Shown here: piece by piece, positions 34,156 to 43,101 of the stretch
How the letters are laid out: every line of letters begins with the position of its first letter
Numbering within the stretch: the stretch's first letter is position 1
Origin: Streptomyces spiroverticillatus
GTDB lineage: Bacteria; Actinomycetota; Actinomycetes; Streptomycetales; Streptomycetaceae
Direction of reading: 5' to 3'
Assembly: GCA_014650415.1 (NCBI GenBank)
Contig: BMUX01000013.1
Coordinates: 186,001-250,000, forward strand
Length of the DNA stretch: 64,000 nucleotides
Notes under the pieces: model-generated
Told to the model about the DNA's origin: nothing
The model's database searches: none
What the model saw: the letters and a program-made list of their open reading frames with translations, nothing else
Made by a program: the position numbers and the translations under genes

Positions 34156-35217
34156 GTGAGCAGCAGGGCAACGGGGTCTCAATCCCAGGAGGCGCGCGCC
34201 TTCATCGGCTCGTTCACCTCGGCGGGCGGGCGCGGCGTCGTGACCGCCGCCGTGGACCCGAAGACGGGCGCGCTCACGGCGCTCGGCGCGACCGACGCCG
34301 TCGCCGACCCGTCGTACCTGGCGCTCTCCGCCGACGGACGCCTGCTGTACGCGGTGAGCGAGACGGAGGAGGGCGCGGCGGCGGCGTTCGACCTCGCCGA
34401 CGCGCTGCCCCGCCCGCTGGGGGAGCCGGTCCCGGTCGGCGGCAGCTCGCCCACCCACCTCGCGCTCGCCGCCGGTCACCTCGTCACCGCCAACTACGGC
34501 TCCGGCAGCGTCACCGTCCTGCCGCTGCGCACCGACGGCACCCCCGACGCGGCGTCCGGCGTCCTCCACCACCGCGGCAGCGGCCCCGACACGGACCGCC
34601 AGCAGGGCCCGCACGCCCACCAGGTGCTGCCGGACCCGTCCGGCCGCTGGGTCCTCAGCGTGGACCTCGGCACCGACTCGGTACGGGTCTGCGCGCTCGG
34701 CACCGGCACCGGCGCCCTCACCGTGCACGCCGAGGCGGCGCTGCGCCCGGGCACCGGACCGCGCCACCTCGCCTTCCACCCCACAGGCGCGTACGCGTAC
34801 GTCGTGAACGAGCTGACCCCCACGGTCACCGTCTGCCGCTGGGAGGCAGCCACAGGCACCCTCACGCCGCTCTCGGAGGCCCCTCTGCTGCCGGAGGAGA
34901 CCGCCGAGCGCAGCTACGCCTCCGAGGGTGTTGTCGCGCACGACGGACGCTTCCTGTGGGTCGCCAACCGGGGCCACGACAGCATCTCCGTGCTGGAGCT
35001 GACCGACGGCGGCGCCGGGGCCGTACTGCGCACCACCGTGCCCTGCGGCGGCCACTGGCCGCGCGACCTGGCGCTCGACCCGACGGGCAGCCGCCTGTAC
35101 GCCGCCAACGAGCGCTCCGGCGACGTGACCTGGTTCGACGTGGACCCCGCGTCGGGCGTCCCGAGCCGCAGCGGCTCGATCGAGGCCCCGGCCGCGTCCT
35201 GCGTGGTCTTCGGCTGA
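34156..35217 (+). CDS. Lactonase-family seven-bladed propeller (6-phosphogluconolactonase-like)
   Basis: The 353-residue cytoplasmic protein has Pgl/lactonase-type repeats: RAFIGSFTSAGGRGVVTAAV, PSYLALSADGRLLYAVSETE, THLALAAGHLVTANYGSGSV, the hallmark QQGPHAHQVLPDPSGRWVL, GPRHLAFHPTGAYAYVVNEL and WPRDLALDPTGSRLYAANERS. Relatives hydrolyse 6-phosphogluconolactone or other sugar lactones; the substrate here is not proven. The start is GTG at 34156. It follows the NOS gene by 76 bases on the same strand; co-transcription is possible but unneeded. A clear terminator follows. Confidence 0.88.
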   Translation: MSSRATGSQSQEARAFIGSFTSAGGRGVVTAAVDPKTGALTALGATDAVADPSYLALSADGRLLYAVSETEEGAAAAFDLADALPRPLGEPVPVGGSSPTHLALAAGHLVTANYGSGSVTVLPLRTDGTPDAASGVLHHRGSGPDTDRQQGPHAHQVLPDPSGRWVLSVDLGTDSVRVCALGTGTGALTVHAEAALRPGTGPRHLAFHPTGAYAYVVNELTPTVTVCRWEAATGTLTPLSEAPLLPEETAERSYASEGVVAHDGRFLWVANRGHDSISVLELTDGGAGAVLRTTVPCGGHWPRDLALDPTGSRLYAANERSGDVTWFDVDPASGVPSRSGSIEAPAASCVVFG

Positions 35218-35241
35218 CGCCCCTGACGCACTTTTCAGCAC

Positions 35242-35284
35242 GCGAAAGGCCCGCACCCTCGGCGATGAGGTGCGGGCCTTTCGC
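35242..35284. terminator. Bidirectional hairpin terminator
   Basis: GCGAAAGGCCCGCACC (35242-35257) and GGTGCGGGCCTTTCGC (35269-35284) form a perfect 16-bp stem with an 11-base loop between convergent genes. Confidence 0.85.
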
Positions 35285-35302
35285 TGTGCCTGTCTGCGTC
35301 CG

Positions 35303-36232
35303 TCAGTGGACCGGCGCCGCCTGCTGCGGCGTGAGGCCCAGCGCCGTCGCGTACTGCGACAGCACCAGCTTGCCGATCGCCGGGTACGCGCCGAGCGGCT
35401 CGGCGAACGCGCAGCCCGCCTCCTTCGCGGCGGTCTCCAGCAGGTCGGTGGCGACCTCCGGGCCGATCAGGTACGGGGCGAGCGCCAGGTTCGCGGAACC
35501 CGACCCGCGCAGCTGCTCGGCGATCGAGGCGATGGAGCCCTCCTCGTCGAGCGCCGCCGCCATCACCGGCACCGCGAGGCGCGCGGCCAGCAGCATGCCG
35601 GTGATCCCGGCGGCCTGCACGGCCTCCTCGCCACCGACGGTGGCCAGCACGATGCCGTCGGCCGCCGTGGCGACCGTGAACAGCCGCGCCCGGTCGGCGC
35701 GCGAGAGGCCCGCCTCGGACAGACGCACGTGCAGCGCCTCGGCGAGCAGCGGGTGCGGGCCGAGGACGTCGGTCAGCTCGGCGGCGGCGTGGCTGTCCAC
35801 GAGAGCCTGCCGTATCCGCCGCATCGTGGACGCCTCGGGCCCGGCCAGCAGCGGCACCACGACGGCGACCGGGCCCTCGGGGGCCGACACCTCGCGGCCG
35901 GCGGCCAGGGCCAGCTCGTAGCGGGCGGTGCGCTCGGTCGCGGCGTGCGCGAGCACGGCGTCCAGCGTCGGGTACTCGGGGTAGTCGCCCTGGTCGTCGC
36001 CGTCCAGGTAACCGATGCGGGCGTCCAGGCCCGGCAGCTCGGAACGCGCGATGCTCAGGAGTTCTTCCGCCAGGCAGCGCGTGGCGGTGGTCGGCTCGCC
36101 GGGAACGGCGAGAACAAGTGCGGGTGCGCCCTCGGGAGCCGCCACGGGCTCCGGACGACGGTGTCGTCCGGGCTGGCGGGGGCGCGGCATTCGTACAGGC
36201 AGGCCGGAAGCGGGCCCAGTGGGGGAGCTCAT
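35303..36232 (-). CDS. CbiX-like sirohydrochlorin chelatase-family protein
   Basis: The 309-residue protein has two CbiX-like halves. The second is clear (VAVVVPLLAGPEASTMRRIRQAL, AAELTDVLGPHPLLAEALHVRLSEAG) and the first is weaker (LVLAVPGEPTTATRCLAEELLSIARSELPGLDARIGYLDG). Canonical chelatases begin with an HGS motif that ligates the metal; here that site reads VPGEPTT, so ferrochelation may be lost or moved. Actinobacterial relatives sit near siroheme and nitrite/sulfite reductase genes, but none is seen here. A Pro/Arg-rich head of about 35 residues precedes the domain. The ATG at 36232 follows GGGGGAG-type sequence poorly. Confidence 0.75.
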   Translation of the reverse strand: MSSPTGPASGLPVRMPRPRQPGRHRRPEPVAAPEGAPALVLAVPGEPTTATRCLAEELLSIARSELPGLDARIGYLDGDDQGDYPEYPTLDAVLAHAATERTARYELALAAGREVSAPEGPVAVVVPLLAGPEASTMRRIRQALVDSHAAAELTDVLGPHPLLAEALHVRLSEAGLSRADRARLFTVATAADGIVLATVGGEEAVQAAGITGMLLAARLAVPVMAAALDEEGSIASIAEQLRGSGSANLALAPYLIGPEVATDLLETAAKEAGCAFAEPLGAYPAIGKLVLSQYATALGLTPQQAAPVH

Positions 36233-36337
36233 GGCGCCGCATGCTACTGGCTTTGCGGGTGCGGCTGTTCGGGGAGGGTGTATTCGAGAGGTATCTGTCC
36301 CGTTTTATCCAGGGAATGACGACGAATGCGCGCGAAA

Positions 36338-37381
36338 TCAACGGGTTTGATGTCCGAATACGCACAACATGCGTGGATCGTACGGGAATGACAGGTTGTC
36401 GGTGGCGAGAGCGGCCGCGATCACCAGCGCCCCGTCGAGCGGACTCCCCAGCGCCTCCACCCGCCGTGCGAGCGGCAGCGCGCGGACGAACTCTTCGTGC
36501 AGCGGTACGAGAAGGGGCTCGCCCAGTTTCAACAGGCCACCGGTGAGCGCCACCTCGGGCGTCGCCCCGGCACCGGGCGGCGGACACACGGCCGCCGCCG
36601 ACTCCGCGATGTGCCGGGCGGCGTCCCGCAGCACGCCCTCGGCCACCGGGTCGCCCTCGGCGGCGCACGCGGCGACCTCCGGGGCGAAGGCGGCGAGGAC
36701 CGCAGGTCGGTCGGTGCGCGGATACAGCAGCCCCGGCAGCTCGGCCGCCGACCCGAACACCGCCTCCAGCCGCCGCAGCAGCGCGGCGGAACCGCCCGCG
36801 CGCCCGTCGTGCGCACGCATCGCCGCCTCCAGCCCGGCCCGGCCGATCCACGCGCCGCCGCCGCAGTCGCCCAGCAGATGCCCCCAGCCGTCGGCCCGCC
36901 GCCAGACGGTGAGGTCGGTGCCCACGCCGATCAGGCCGGTGCCTGCGGCGACGACCGCCCCGGGCCGCTGCCCCAGCGCCCCCGCGTACGCGGTGACCGC
37001 GTCGGCGGCCAGCGCCACCCGCCGCACCCCGAACTCCTCGGCCAGTACCCCGGGCAGTCGCGCCCGCAGGTCGTCACCCAGCGTCGCCATCCCGGCCGCA
37101 CCCACGCAGACCGCCGCGAGCTGCCCGCCGCCGGTGCGCGCCAGCAACTCCCGCGCGGCGGGCACCAGTTGCGCGGCCATGCCGTCGGCGTCGATCCCGG
37201 CGGGGCCGGTGGGCACGGGCACGTCCGAGACCACGGGCGGCGACGCGTACGTCACCGTCCCGTCGGGCGTGCCCGTCTTCACGGGTGTGAGGGCGACGCG
37301 GACGCCGGAGCCGCCCGAGTCGACCCCGAGCGCGTACTCGTCGGCGGCGTCCGCGGCGGCCCCCGCTACGGCAGCTTCCAG
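36338..37381 (-). CDS. BadF/BadG-type N-acetylglucosamine kinase-like protein, unusual start
   Basis: The protein is an ASKHA sugar kinase: phosphate-1 motif YALGVDSGGSGVRVALT, AADAVTAYAGALGQRPGAVVAAGTGLIGVG (phosphate-2), WGHLLGDCGGGAWIGRAGLEAAM and the adenosine motif VALTGGLLKLGEPLL. N-acetylglucosamine kinase is the best-known activity. The first ATG/GTG in frame (GTG 37282) would delete the phosphate-1 motif. Upstream of that motif, back to the in-frame stop, the only start-like codon is CTG at 37381, inside the last codons of ung. So initiation may be at CTG, coupled to ung, or the sequence has an error. At CTG it would be 347 residues, normal for the family. Confidence 0.8.
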   Translation of the reverse strand: MEAAVAGAAADAADEYALGVDSGGSGVRVALTPVKTGTPDGTVTYASPPVVSDVPVPTGPAGIDADGMAAQLVPAARELLARTGGGQLAAVCVGAAGMATLGDDLRARLPGVLAEEFGVRRVALAADAVTAYAGALGQRPGAVVAAGTGLIGVGTDLTVWRRADGWGHLLGDCGGGAWIGRAGLEAAMRAHDGRAGGSAALLRRLEAVFGSAAELPGLLYPRTDRPAVLAAFAPEVAACAAEGDPVAEGVLRDAARHIAESAAAVCPPPGAGATPEVALTGGLLKLGEPLLVPLHEEFVRALPLARRVEALGSPLDGALVIAAALATDNLSFPYDPRMLCVFGHQTR

Positions 37382-38043
37382 TCGATCGGAGCGGCCCCCT
37401 GCTGGGTGAGCAGCTCATTGGTCCGGCTGAAGGGCCGGGAGCCGAAGAACCCGTTGTCCGCGGACCGGGGCGAGGGGTGCACCGACTCCACCACCGGCAC
37501 GCTGCCCAGCAGCCGCTTCAGGCTGCGGGCGTTGCTGCCCCACAACACCGCCACCAGCGGCTTGCCGCGCGCCGCCAGCGCCGTGATGGCCTGCTCGGTG
37601 ACCTGCTCCCAGCCCTTGCCCTGGTGGGCGTTGGGCCTGCGGGGCGCGGTGGTGAGCGCCCTGTTGAGCAGGAGCACCCCCTGCTGCGTCCACGGGGTGA
37701 GGTCCCCGTTGGACGGGCGGGGATGCCCGAGGTCGGTGTGCATCTCCCAGAAGATGTTGTCCAGGCTCGGCGGCACCGGCCGGACGTCGGGCGCGACCGA
37801 GAAGCTCAGTCCCACCGCGTGTCCCGGTGTCGGGTACGGGTCCTGACCCACGATCAGGACCTTCACCTCGTCGAACGGCTGCTGAAACGCCCGCAGGATG
37901 TTCGGCCCCGCCGGTACGTATCGACGTCCCGCGGCGACCTCCGCGCGCAGGAAGTCGCCCATCGCGGCGATCTGTCCGGCCACGGGCTCCAGCGCGTCCG
38001 CCCAACCGGGCTCGACGCTCTCTTTCAATGATCTTGCTGCCAC
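37366..38043 (-). CDS. ung: Uracil-DNA glycosylase, family 1
   Basis: The 225-residue enzyme has the catalytic water-activating motif GQDPYP at about 66-71 (KVLIVGQDPYPTPGHAVGLSFSV), GVLLLNRALTT, LVAVLWGSNARSLK and the DNA-intercalation loop HPSPRSADNGFFGSRPFS. It removes uracil from DNA to begin base-excision repair. The GTG at 38043 is the natural start (AARSLKESVEPGW). Its stop overlaps the probable start region of the downstream kinase, and a BNR-propeller gene lies 67 bases upstream on the same strand. Confidence 0.95.
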   Translation of the reverse strand: MAARSLKESVEPGWADALEPVAGQIAAMGDFLRAEVAAGRRYVPAGPNILRAFQQPFDEVKVLIVGQDPYPTPGHAVGLSFSVAPDVRPVPPSLDNIFWEMHTDLGHPRPSNGDLTPWTQQGVLLLNRALTTAPRRPNAHQGKGWEQVTEQAITALAARGKPLVAVLWGSNARSLKRLLGSVPVVESVHPSPRSADNGFFGSRPFSRTNELLTQQGAAPIDWKLP

Positions 38044-38110
38044 GAAGCGTCACTCTACTGGGCTAGTCCGACAACGGGCTCCCGCTCCCCGATCTCTCCG
38101 AATCCATCCC

Positions 38111-39202
38111 TCAAGCGATCACCGCCGCCCGTACGCACAACACATCCGGCAGATGCGAGGCGAGCTGTTGCCAACTGTCCCCGTCGTCGTCGCTCGCGAA
38201 CACCTCGCCGTTGCGATTGCCGAAGTACACCCCGGCGGCGGGCTCGTTGTCGTCCGTGCACAGCGCGTCGCGCAGCACCGTCCCGAAGTGCTCCTCCTGC
38301 GGCAGGCCCGCCGTCAGCGGCTCCCAGCTCTTGCCCGCGTCCCGCGTCCGGTAGACCCGGCACTTGCGGTCCGCCGGCACCCGGTCGGAGTCGGCCGTGA
38401 TCGGGAAGACGTACGCCGTGTCCCCCTGGTGCGGGTGCGCGGCCATCGCGAAGCCGAACGTGGACGGCAACCCCTCGCCGATGTCCGACCAGTTGGCCCC
38501 GGCGTCGTCGCTGCGGAACACACCCCAGTGGTTCTGGAGATACAGCCGGTCCGGATCCGCCGCGTCCTGCGCGACCTTGTGCACGCACTGGCCGAACTCG
38601 GGGTTCGGGTCCGGCAGGAAGACCGCCGACACCCCCTTGTTGGACGGCGCCCAGCTCGCCCCGCCGTCCCGGGTCCGGAACACCCCGGCCGTCGACACGG
38701 CCACCGTCACCAGGTCCGCGTCGCGCGGGTCCGTCACCACCGTGTGCACGGCCTCGCCGCCTCCGCCGGGCACCCACCGGGAGCGCGTCGGATGCTCCCA
38801 CAGTGGTCGTACGAGCTCGAAGGTCTCGCCCCGGTCCGTCGACCGGTACAGCGCGGCGGGCTCCGTGCCCGCGTAGACCACGCCCGGCGCGGCGGGCCCC
38901 GCCGGGTGCAGCTGCCAGACCCGCTCCAGCGAAGTCCCGGTGTCCTTGGGGAACTTCACCGCCGGTTTCTCCGGCTCGGTCCACGTCCTCCCGAGGTCGT
39001 CGGAATGGAAGACCGAGGGCCCCCAGTGCGCGCTGTCCCCGCCGACCAGCAGCCGGGGCGCGTCCCCGCTGCGGTCGATCCCCACCGCATACACGGCCTG
39101 CGCGTTGAAATGCGGTCCTTCGAACTCCCACTCCCCGCCGCCGCGCCTGCGGCCGAGGAAGAGTCCCTTGCGTGTGCCTACCGCGAGCAGTACGTCGGAC
39201 AT
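38111..39202 (-). CDS. BNR/Asp-box beta-propeller protein, cytoplasmic
   Basis: The 363-residue protein repeats Asp-box-like units (VFHSDDLGRTWTEPEKP, LYRSTDRGETFELVRP, VFRTRDGGASWAPSNKG, VFRSDDAGANWSDIGEG, VYRTRDAGKSWEPLTAG, VFASDDDGDSWQQLASH). It begins DVLLAVGTRKGLFLG with no signal peptide. The fold is sialidase-like, but sialidase catalytic residues are not evident; such proteins are usually annotated as exo-alpha-sialidase or WD40/YVTN relatives without proof. The ATG at 39202 has GGAGG eight bases upstream; the GTG at 39211 would leave no room for it. Confidence 0.85.
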   Translation of the reverse strand: MSDVLLAVGTRKGLFLGRRRGGGEWEFEGPHFNAQAVYAVGIDRSGDAPRLLVGGDSAHWGPSVFHSDDLGRTWTEPEKPAVKFPKDTGTSLERVWQLHPAGPAAPGVVYAGTEPAALYRSTDRGETFELVRPLWEHPTRSRWVPGGGGEAVHTVVTDPRDADLVTVAVSTAGVFRTRDGGASWAPSNKGVSAVFLPDPNPEFGQCVHKVAQDAADPDRLYLQNHWGVFRSDDAGANWSDIGEGLPSTFGFAMAAHPHQGDTAYVFPITADSDRVPADRKCRVYRTRDAGKSWEPLTAGLPQEEHFGTVLRDALCTDDNEPAAGVYFGNRNGEVFASDDDGDSWQQLASHLPDVLCVRAAVIA

Positions 39203-39344
39203 GGCCGACACCTCCCAGACGTCGTTGTCTCCAGGTATCGGCCAGTCTGCACCCCACCACTGACAATGGCCCTGAGATCAGGTGTTCGCCCAGGTCAGGG
39301 CGGTATGCCGGGATTTCGCCGGAAGGTGTTTCGCGCCGAATTCC

Positions 39345-39373
39345 TTGACAGCGCCGACCCGCTTGGAAACCAT
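39345..39373 (+). promoter_or_regulatory. Candidate promoter of the aldolase-symporter-ceramidase operon
   Basis: TTGACA (39345-39350), 17 bases, AACCAT (39368-39373), 46 bases before the ATG at 39419. The -35 is perfect and the -10 is poor. Confidence 0.4.
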
Positions 39374-39418
39374 CCAGTCGGTACGCCCGCACGGCCCGAC
39401 CGACGAGGAGAGCCCGCC

Positions 39419-40231
39419 ATGACGTCCCCCACCATGGAGCAGGTCATCGCCGCAGCCGCGGGCCCCCTGCCGCCTGGAGTGTCGCTCCCCACGCCCCCGG
39501 TCCACGACACCGTCGAGGAGGAGCGGCGGTACCGCAAGGAGCAACTCGCCGCCGGATTCCGGCTGTTCGGGAAGTTCGGTTTCTCCGAGGGCGTCGCGGG
39601 GCACATCACCGTCCGCGACCCCGAGCACCCCGACCGGTTCTGGGTGAACCCCTTCGGCATGGCCTTCTCCCTGATCAAGGCCTCCGACCTGATCCTGGTC
39701 GACCACGAGGGCAACCTCCTGCACGGCAACCGCCCGGTCAACCGCGCCGCGTTCGTCATCCACGCCGCCGTCCACCAGGCCCGTCCCGACGCCCTCGCCG
39801 CCGCCCACTCGCACTCCCTGCACGGCAAGGCCTTCTCCAGCCTCGGCGTCCCGCTCGACCCGATCACCCAGGACGCCTGCGCCTTCTTCGAGGACCACGG
39901 CCTCTACACCGACTACACCGGTGTGGTCAGCGACGCCGAGGAGGGCAAGCGCATCGGGCAGGCCCTCGCCTCGTACAAGGCGGTGATCCTCCAGAACCAC
40001 GGCCTGCTCACCGTCGGCCGCACGGTCGCCGAGGCCGTCTGGTGGTTCATCACGATGGAACGTTCCTGCCAGGCGCAGCTCCTGGCGATGGCGGCGGGCA
40101 CTCCGAAGCACATCGACCGCGAGACCGCCCTGCGCACCCGGGGGCAGCTCGGCGGTTCCTTCGCGGGCTGGTTCCAGGCGCAGCCGCTGCTGGACCAGAT
40201 CACCGCCTCCGACCCCGACCTGTTCGACTGA
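39419..40231 (+). CDS. Class II aldolase/adducin family protein
   Basis: The 270-residue protein has the class II aldolase fold with zinc histidines in AAAHSHSLHGKAF and QNHGLLTVG, plus FSEGVAGHITVRDPEHPDRFWVNPFGMAFSLIKASDLILVD. Members cleave or epimerise phosphorylated sugars or act on hydroxy-acids; many actinobacterial forms have no known substrate. It is 24 bases upstream of a bile-acid-type symporter gene, and ceramidase follows, so the three look like one operon for uptake and breakdown of an amphipathic molecule. Confidence 0.9.
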   Translation: MTSPTMEQVIAAAAGPLPPGVSLPTPPVHDTVEEERRYRKEQLAAGFRLFGKFGFSEGVAGHITVRDPEHPDRFWVNPFGMAFSLIKASDLILVDHEGNLLHGNRPVNRAAFVIHAAVHQARPDALAAAHSHSLHGKAFSSLGVPLDPITQDACAFFEDHGLYTDYTGVVSDAEEGKRIGQALASYKAVILQNHGLLTVGRTVAEAVWWFITMERSCQAQLLAMAAGTPKHIDRETALRTRGQLGGSFAGWFQAQPLLDQITASDPDLFD

Positions 40232-40255
40232 TCCGGCAGCGCGGACCGACGCCCC

Positions 40256-41197
40256 GTGGACCTCGCCGCCGTCACTCTGCCGATCGCCCTCGCGATCATC
40301 ATGCTGGGCCTCGGGCTCGGCCTCACCCCCGCCGACTTCCGCCGCGTCCTCACCCAACCGAAGGCCACCGTCGTCGCACTCGGCTGCCAGGTGGTGCTGC
40401 TGCCCGCCGTCTGCTTCGGCCTGGTCAACGCCTTCGGGCTGCCGCCGGTCCTGGCGGTGGGCATGATGCTGGTCGTCGCCTCGCCCGGCGGCACCGCCGC
40501 CAACCTCTTCAGCCACCTCTACGGCGGTGACGTCGCCCTCAACGTCACGCTCACCGCCGTCAACTCGGTGATCTCCGTCGTCACCCTGCCGCTGGTGTTC
40601 AACCTGTCCGCGCAGCACTTCCTCGGCGAGGGCACCGAACTGGGCCTCCAGTTCGCCAAGACGCTCCAGGTGTTCGCGATCGTCCTGGTCCCCGTCGCGA
40701 TCGGCATGTACGTACGCGCGCGTGCCGCGCGTTTCGCCCGCCGCATGGACCGCCCGGTGAAGATCGCCTCGGTGGTCATCCTGGTGGCGATCATCCTGGG
40801 CGCCGCCCTCCAGGAGCGCGCGAACCTCCTGGACTACCTGCGCTCCACCGGACCCGTCGCCGTCGCCCTGCTGGTGCTCAGTCTCGCCGTCGGCTACTGG
40901 GTGCCACGCCTGTGCAAGGTGGAGCGCGGCCAGGCCATCGCCTCCTGCATGGAGATCGGCCTGCACAACACCACCCTGGCCATCACCATCGCCATGGGCA
41001 TCCTCCACAACACCGAAATGGCAGTCCCCGGTGCCACGTACGGGGTATTGATGTTCTTCGCCGCCGCCGTCGCCGGTCTCCTCCTGCGCAGGGCGGCGCA
41101 CACCTCCGGCACCGGGGGAGCGGTACCCGTACGCGACGAAGCGGGGGAAGCAACCCCCGTGCAGAACAAGGCACTTCCCGAGAGCGAGCATCCATGA
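40256..41197 (+). CDS. Bile acid:sodium symporter-family transporter
   Basis: The 313-residue membrane protein has about nine to ten helices with SBF-family signatures: LAIIMLGLGLGLTPADFRRVL, LPPVLAVGMMLVVASPGGTAANLFSHLYGGDVALNVTLTAVNS and GQAIASCMEIGLHNTTLAITIA. Such proteins carry bile acids, pantoate or other organic anions with Na+. It starts with GTG, and its stop overlaps the ceramidase start in ATGA, so both are made in fixed proportion. The partner enzymes suggest an acyl or sphingoid substrate. Confidence 0.88.
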   Translation: MDLAAVTLPIALAIIMLGLGLGLTPADFRRVLTQPKATVVALGCQVVLLPAVCFGLVNAFGLPPVLAVGMMLVVASPGGTAANLFSHLYGGDVALNVTLTAVNSVISVVTLPLVFNLSAQHFLGEGTELGLQFAKTLQVFAIVLVPVAIGMYVRARAARFARRMDRPVKIASVVILVAIILGAALQERANLLDYLRSTGPVAVALLVLSLAVGYWVPRLCKVERGQAIASCMEIGLHNTTLAITIAMGILHNTEMAVPGATYGVLMFFAAAVAGLLLRRAAHTSGTGGAVPVRDEAGEATPVQNKALPESEHP

Positions 41198-43095
41198 CCC
41201 ACCTGGCCGGCCGAGGCATCTCCGACATCACCGGGGAGGCCGCCGAGTGCGGCATGCTCGGCTACGGGAAGGCCGGACAGCAGACCACGGGCCTCCACAC
41301 GCGCCTGCGCGCGCGGGCCTTCGCCTTCGCCGAGGGCACCGGCGCCGGCGACAGGCGCGTCCTGCTGGTGGTGTGCGAACTCCCGCTGATGTCCGGCGGG
41401 ATCGTCCAGGAGGTCGTGCGCAGGCTGCCGCCCGAGTGGACCGAGTCCAACGTCATGCTCACCGCCACGCACACCCACTGCGGCCCCGGCGGCTACTTCC
41501 ACCACGCGCTCTACAACAGCAACACCGCGGGCTTCCGGCCCAAGACGTACACGGCGATCGTCGACGGCATCACCGAGGCCGCCCTCGCGGCCCTCGACGA
41601 CCTCGCCCCGGCCGAACTCTCCCTGGCCCACGGCGAACTCCACGACACCAGCGCCAACCGCTCCCGCCGCGCCTTCGACCGCAACCCGGAGCACGACCGC
41701 GCCCACTTCCCCCACGCCGTCGACCCGCACACCACACTGCTGCACATCGCCCGCGACGGCGAAGCCGTGGGCGCCGTCCACTGGTTCCCCGTGCACAACA
41801 CCAGCATGACCAACACCAACACCCTGATCAGCAGCGACAACAAGGGTTACGCCGCCTACAAGTGGGAACGGCTCGACGGCGGCACGGACTACCTCGCACC
41901 GGAAACACCCGCGTTGGTCACCGCCTTCGCGCAGACCAACGCCGGCGACATGTCGCCCAACCTCAATCTGCGCCCCGGCAGCGGCCCCACCGAGAACGAG
42001 TACGACAACACCCGCATCACCGGCACCCGCCAGCAGGAATCCGCCACCGCACTGATCAAGGAGGCTTCCCCGCTCACCGGTCCCCTCGACCACCGCCTCA
42101 CCCACATCGACCTCTCCCGCACCGAAGTGGGCCCGGAGTACACGGGCGACGGCCGCGCACACCGCACCGGCGCCCCCGTGGGCGGCGCCGCCGCCCTCGC
42201 CGGGGCCTGGGCCGACGGAAAGGGCTTCGCGGGCTTCCGCGAGGGCCGCAACCCCGTCTGGGACACCCTCTCGCGGCGCGTCGTGTACACCCTCTCGCCC
42301 GCCCTGCGCGACGCCCACGCACCCAAGGCGCTCGTCCTGCCCGCGGGCCCGCTCAACAGGCTCCGCCCGATGGTCCAGGAACGCGTACCCGTCCAACTCC
42401 TGCGCATCGGACGCCTGTACCTCATCGGCATCCCCGGCGAGGTCACCATCGTGGCCGGGCTGCGCCTGCGCCGCACGGTCGCCGGAATCGTCGGCGCGCA
42501 CCTCGACGACGTCCTCGTCGCGAGCTACAGCAACGGCTACTTCCACTACGTGACGACGCCGGAGGAGTACGACGCCCAGGAGTACGAGGGCGGCAGCACC
42601 CTCTTCGGCCGCTGGCAGTTGCCCGCGCTCTGCCAGACGGCGGCCGTCCTCGCCACCGCCCTGCGCGACGGGCGCCCGGTCCACCGCGGCACCCCCGAAC
42701 CCCTCCCGCCGGCCCGGCCCCGACGACGTACCGCCGCAGCGGAACAGCCGCACCCGGGGCACGCGTTCGGCGACGTGCTCTCCTTCGCCCGCATCGGCGA
42801 CCGGGCGACCGCCACCTTCGTGGCGGCGCACCCCGCCAACGACCTGCGCAGGGGCGACACGTACCTCGCCGTCGAACACCGCACCAGCGACGGCGCCTGG
42901 AACCGTGTCGCCGACGACGGCGACTGGTGCACCACCTTCCGCTGGGCCCGCACCGGCCGCACCACGTCCACCGCGACGGTGACCTGGACCGCCCCCGAGA
43001 ACACGCCGCCGGGCGTCTACCGGCTCCGGTACCGGGGGAACACTGCGGCAGGCGCTGGCTTCAGCGGAGTGACGCAAGCGTTCACCATGCCCTGA
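41194..43095 (+). CDS. Neutral/alkaline ceramidase-like enzyme without signal peptide
   Basis: The 633-residue protein matches neutral ceramidases: RGISDITGEAAECGMLGYGK, TATHTHCGPGGYFHHALY (zinc histidines), VHWFPVHNTSMTNTN, and AFAQTNAGDMSPNLNLRPG with the nucleophile Ser near residue 254; a C-terminal beta-sandwich domain follows (DVLSFARIGDRATATFVAAHPAND). It hydrolyses the amide bond of ceramide or a related N-acyl lipid. Known bacterial enzymes are secreted, but this one begins MTHLAGRG with no signal. With the symporter upstream, the substrate may be imported first. The ATGA overlap fixes the start. Confidence 0.88.
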   Translation: MTHLAGRGISDITGEAAECGMLGYGKAGQQTTGLHTRLRARAFAFAEGTGAGDRRVLLVVCELPLMSGGIVQEVVRRLPPEWTESNVMLTATHTHCGPGGYFHHALYNSNTAGFRPKTYTAIVDGITEAALAALDDLAPAELSLAHGELHDTSANRSRRAFDRNPEHDRAHFPHAVDPHTTLLHIARDGEAVGAVHWFPVHNTSMTNTNTLISSDNKGYAAYKWERLDGGTDYLAPETPALVTAFAQTNAGDMSPNLNLRPGSGPTENEYDNTRITGTRQQESATALIKEASPLTGPLDHRLTHIDLSRTEVGPEYTGDGRAHRTGAPVGGAAALAGAWADGKGFAGFREGRNPVWDTLSRRVVYTLSPALRDAHAPKALVLPAGPLNRLRPMVQERVPVQLLRIGRLYLIGIPGEVTIVAGLRLRRTVAGIVGAHLDDVLVASYSNGYFHYVTTPEEYDAQEYEGGSTLFGRWQLPALCQTAAVLATALRDGRPVHRGTPEPLPPARPRRRTAAAEQPHPGHAFGDVLSFARIGDRATATFVAAHPANDLRRGDTYLAVEHRTSDGAWNRVADDGDWCTTFRWARTGRTTSTATVTWTAPENTPPGVYRLRYRGNTAAGAGFSGVTQAFTMP

Positions 43096-43101
43096 CGGTG
43101 C

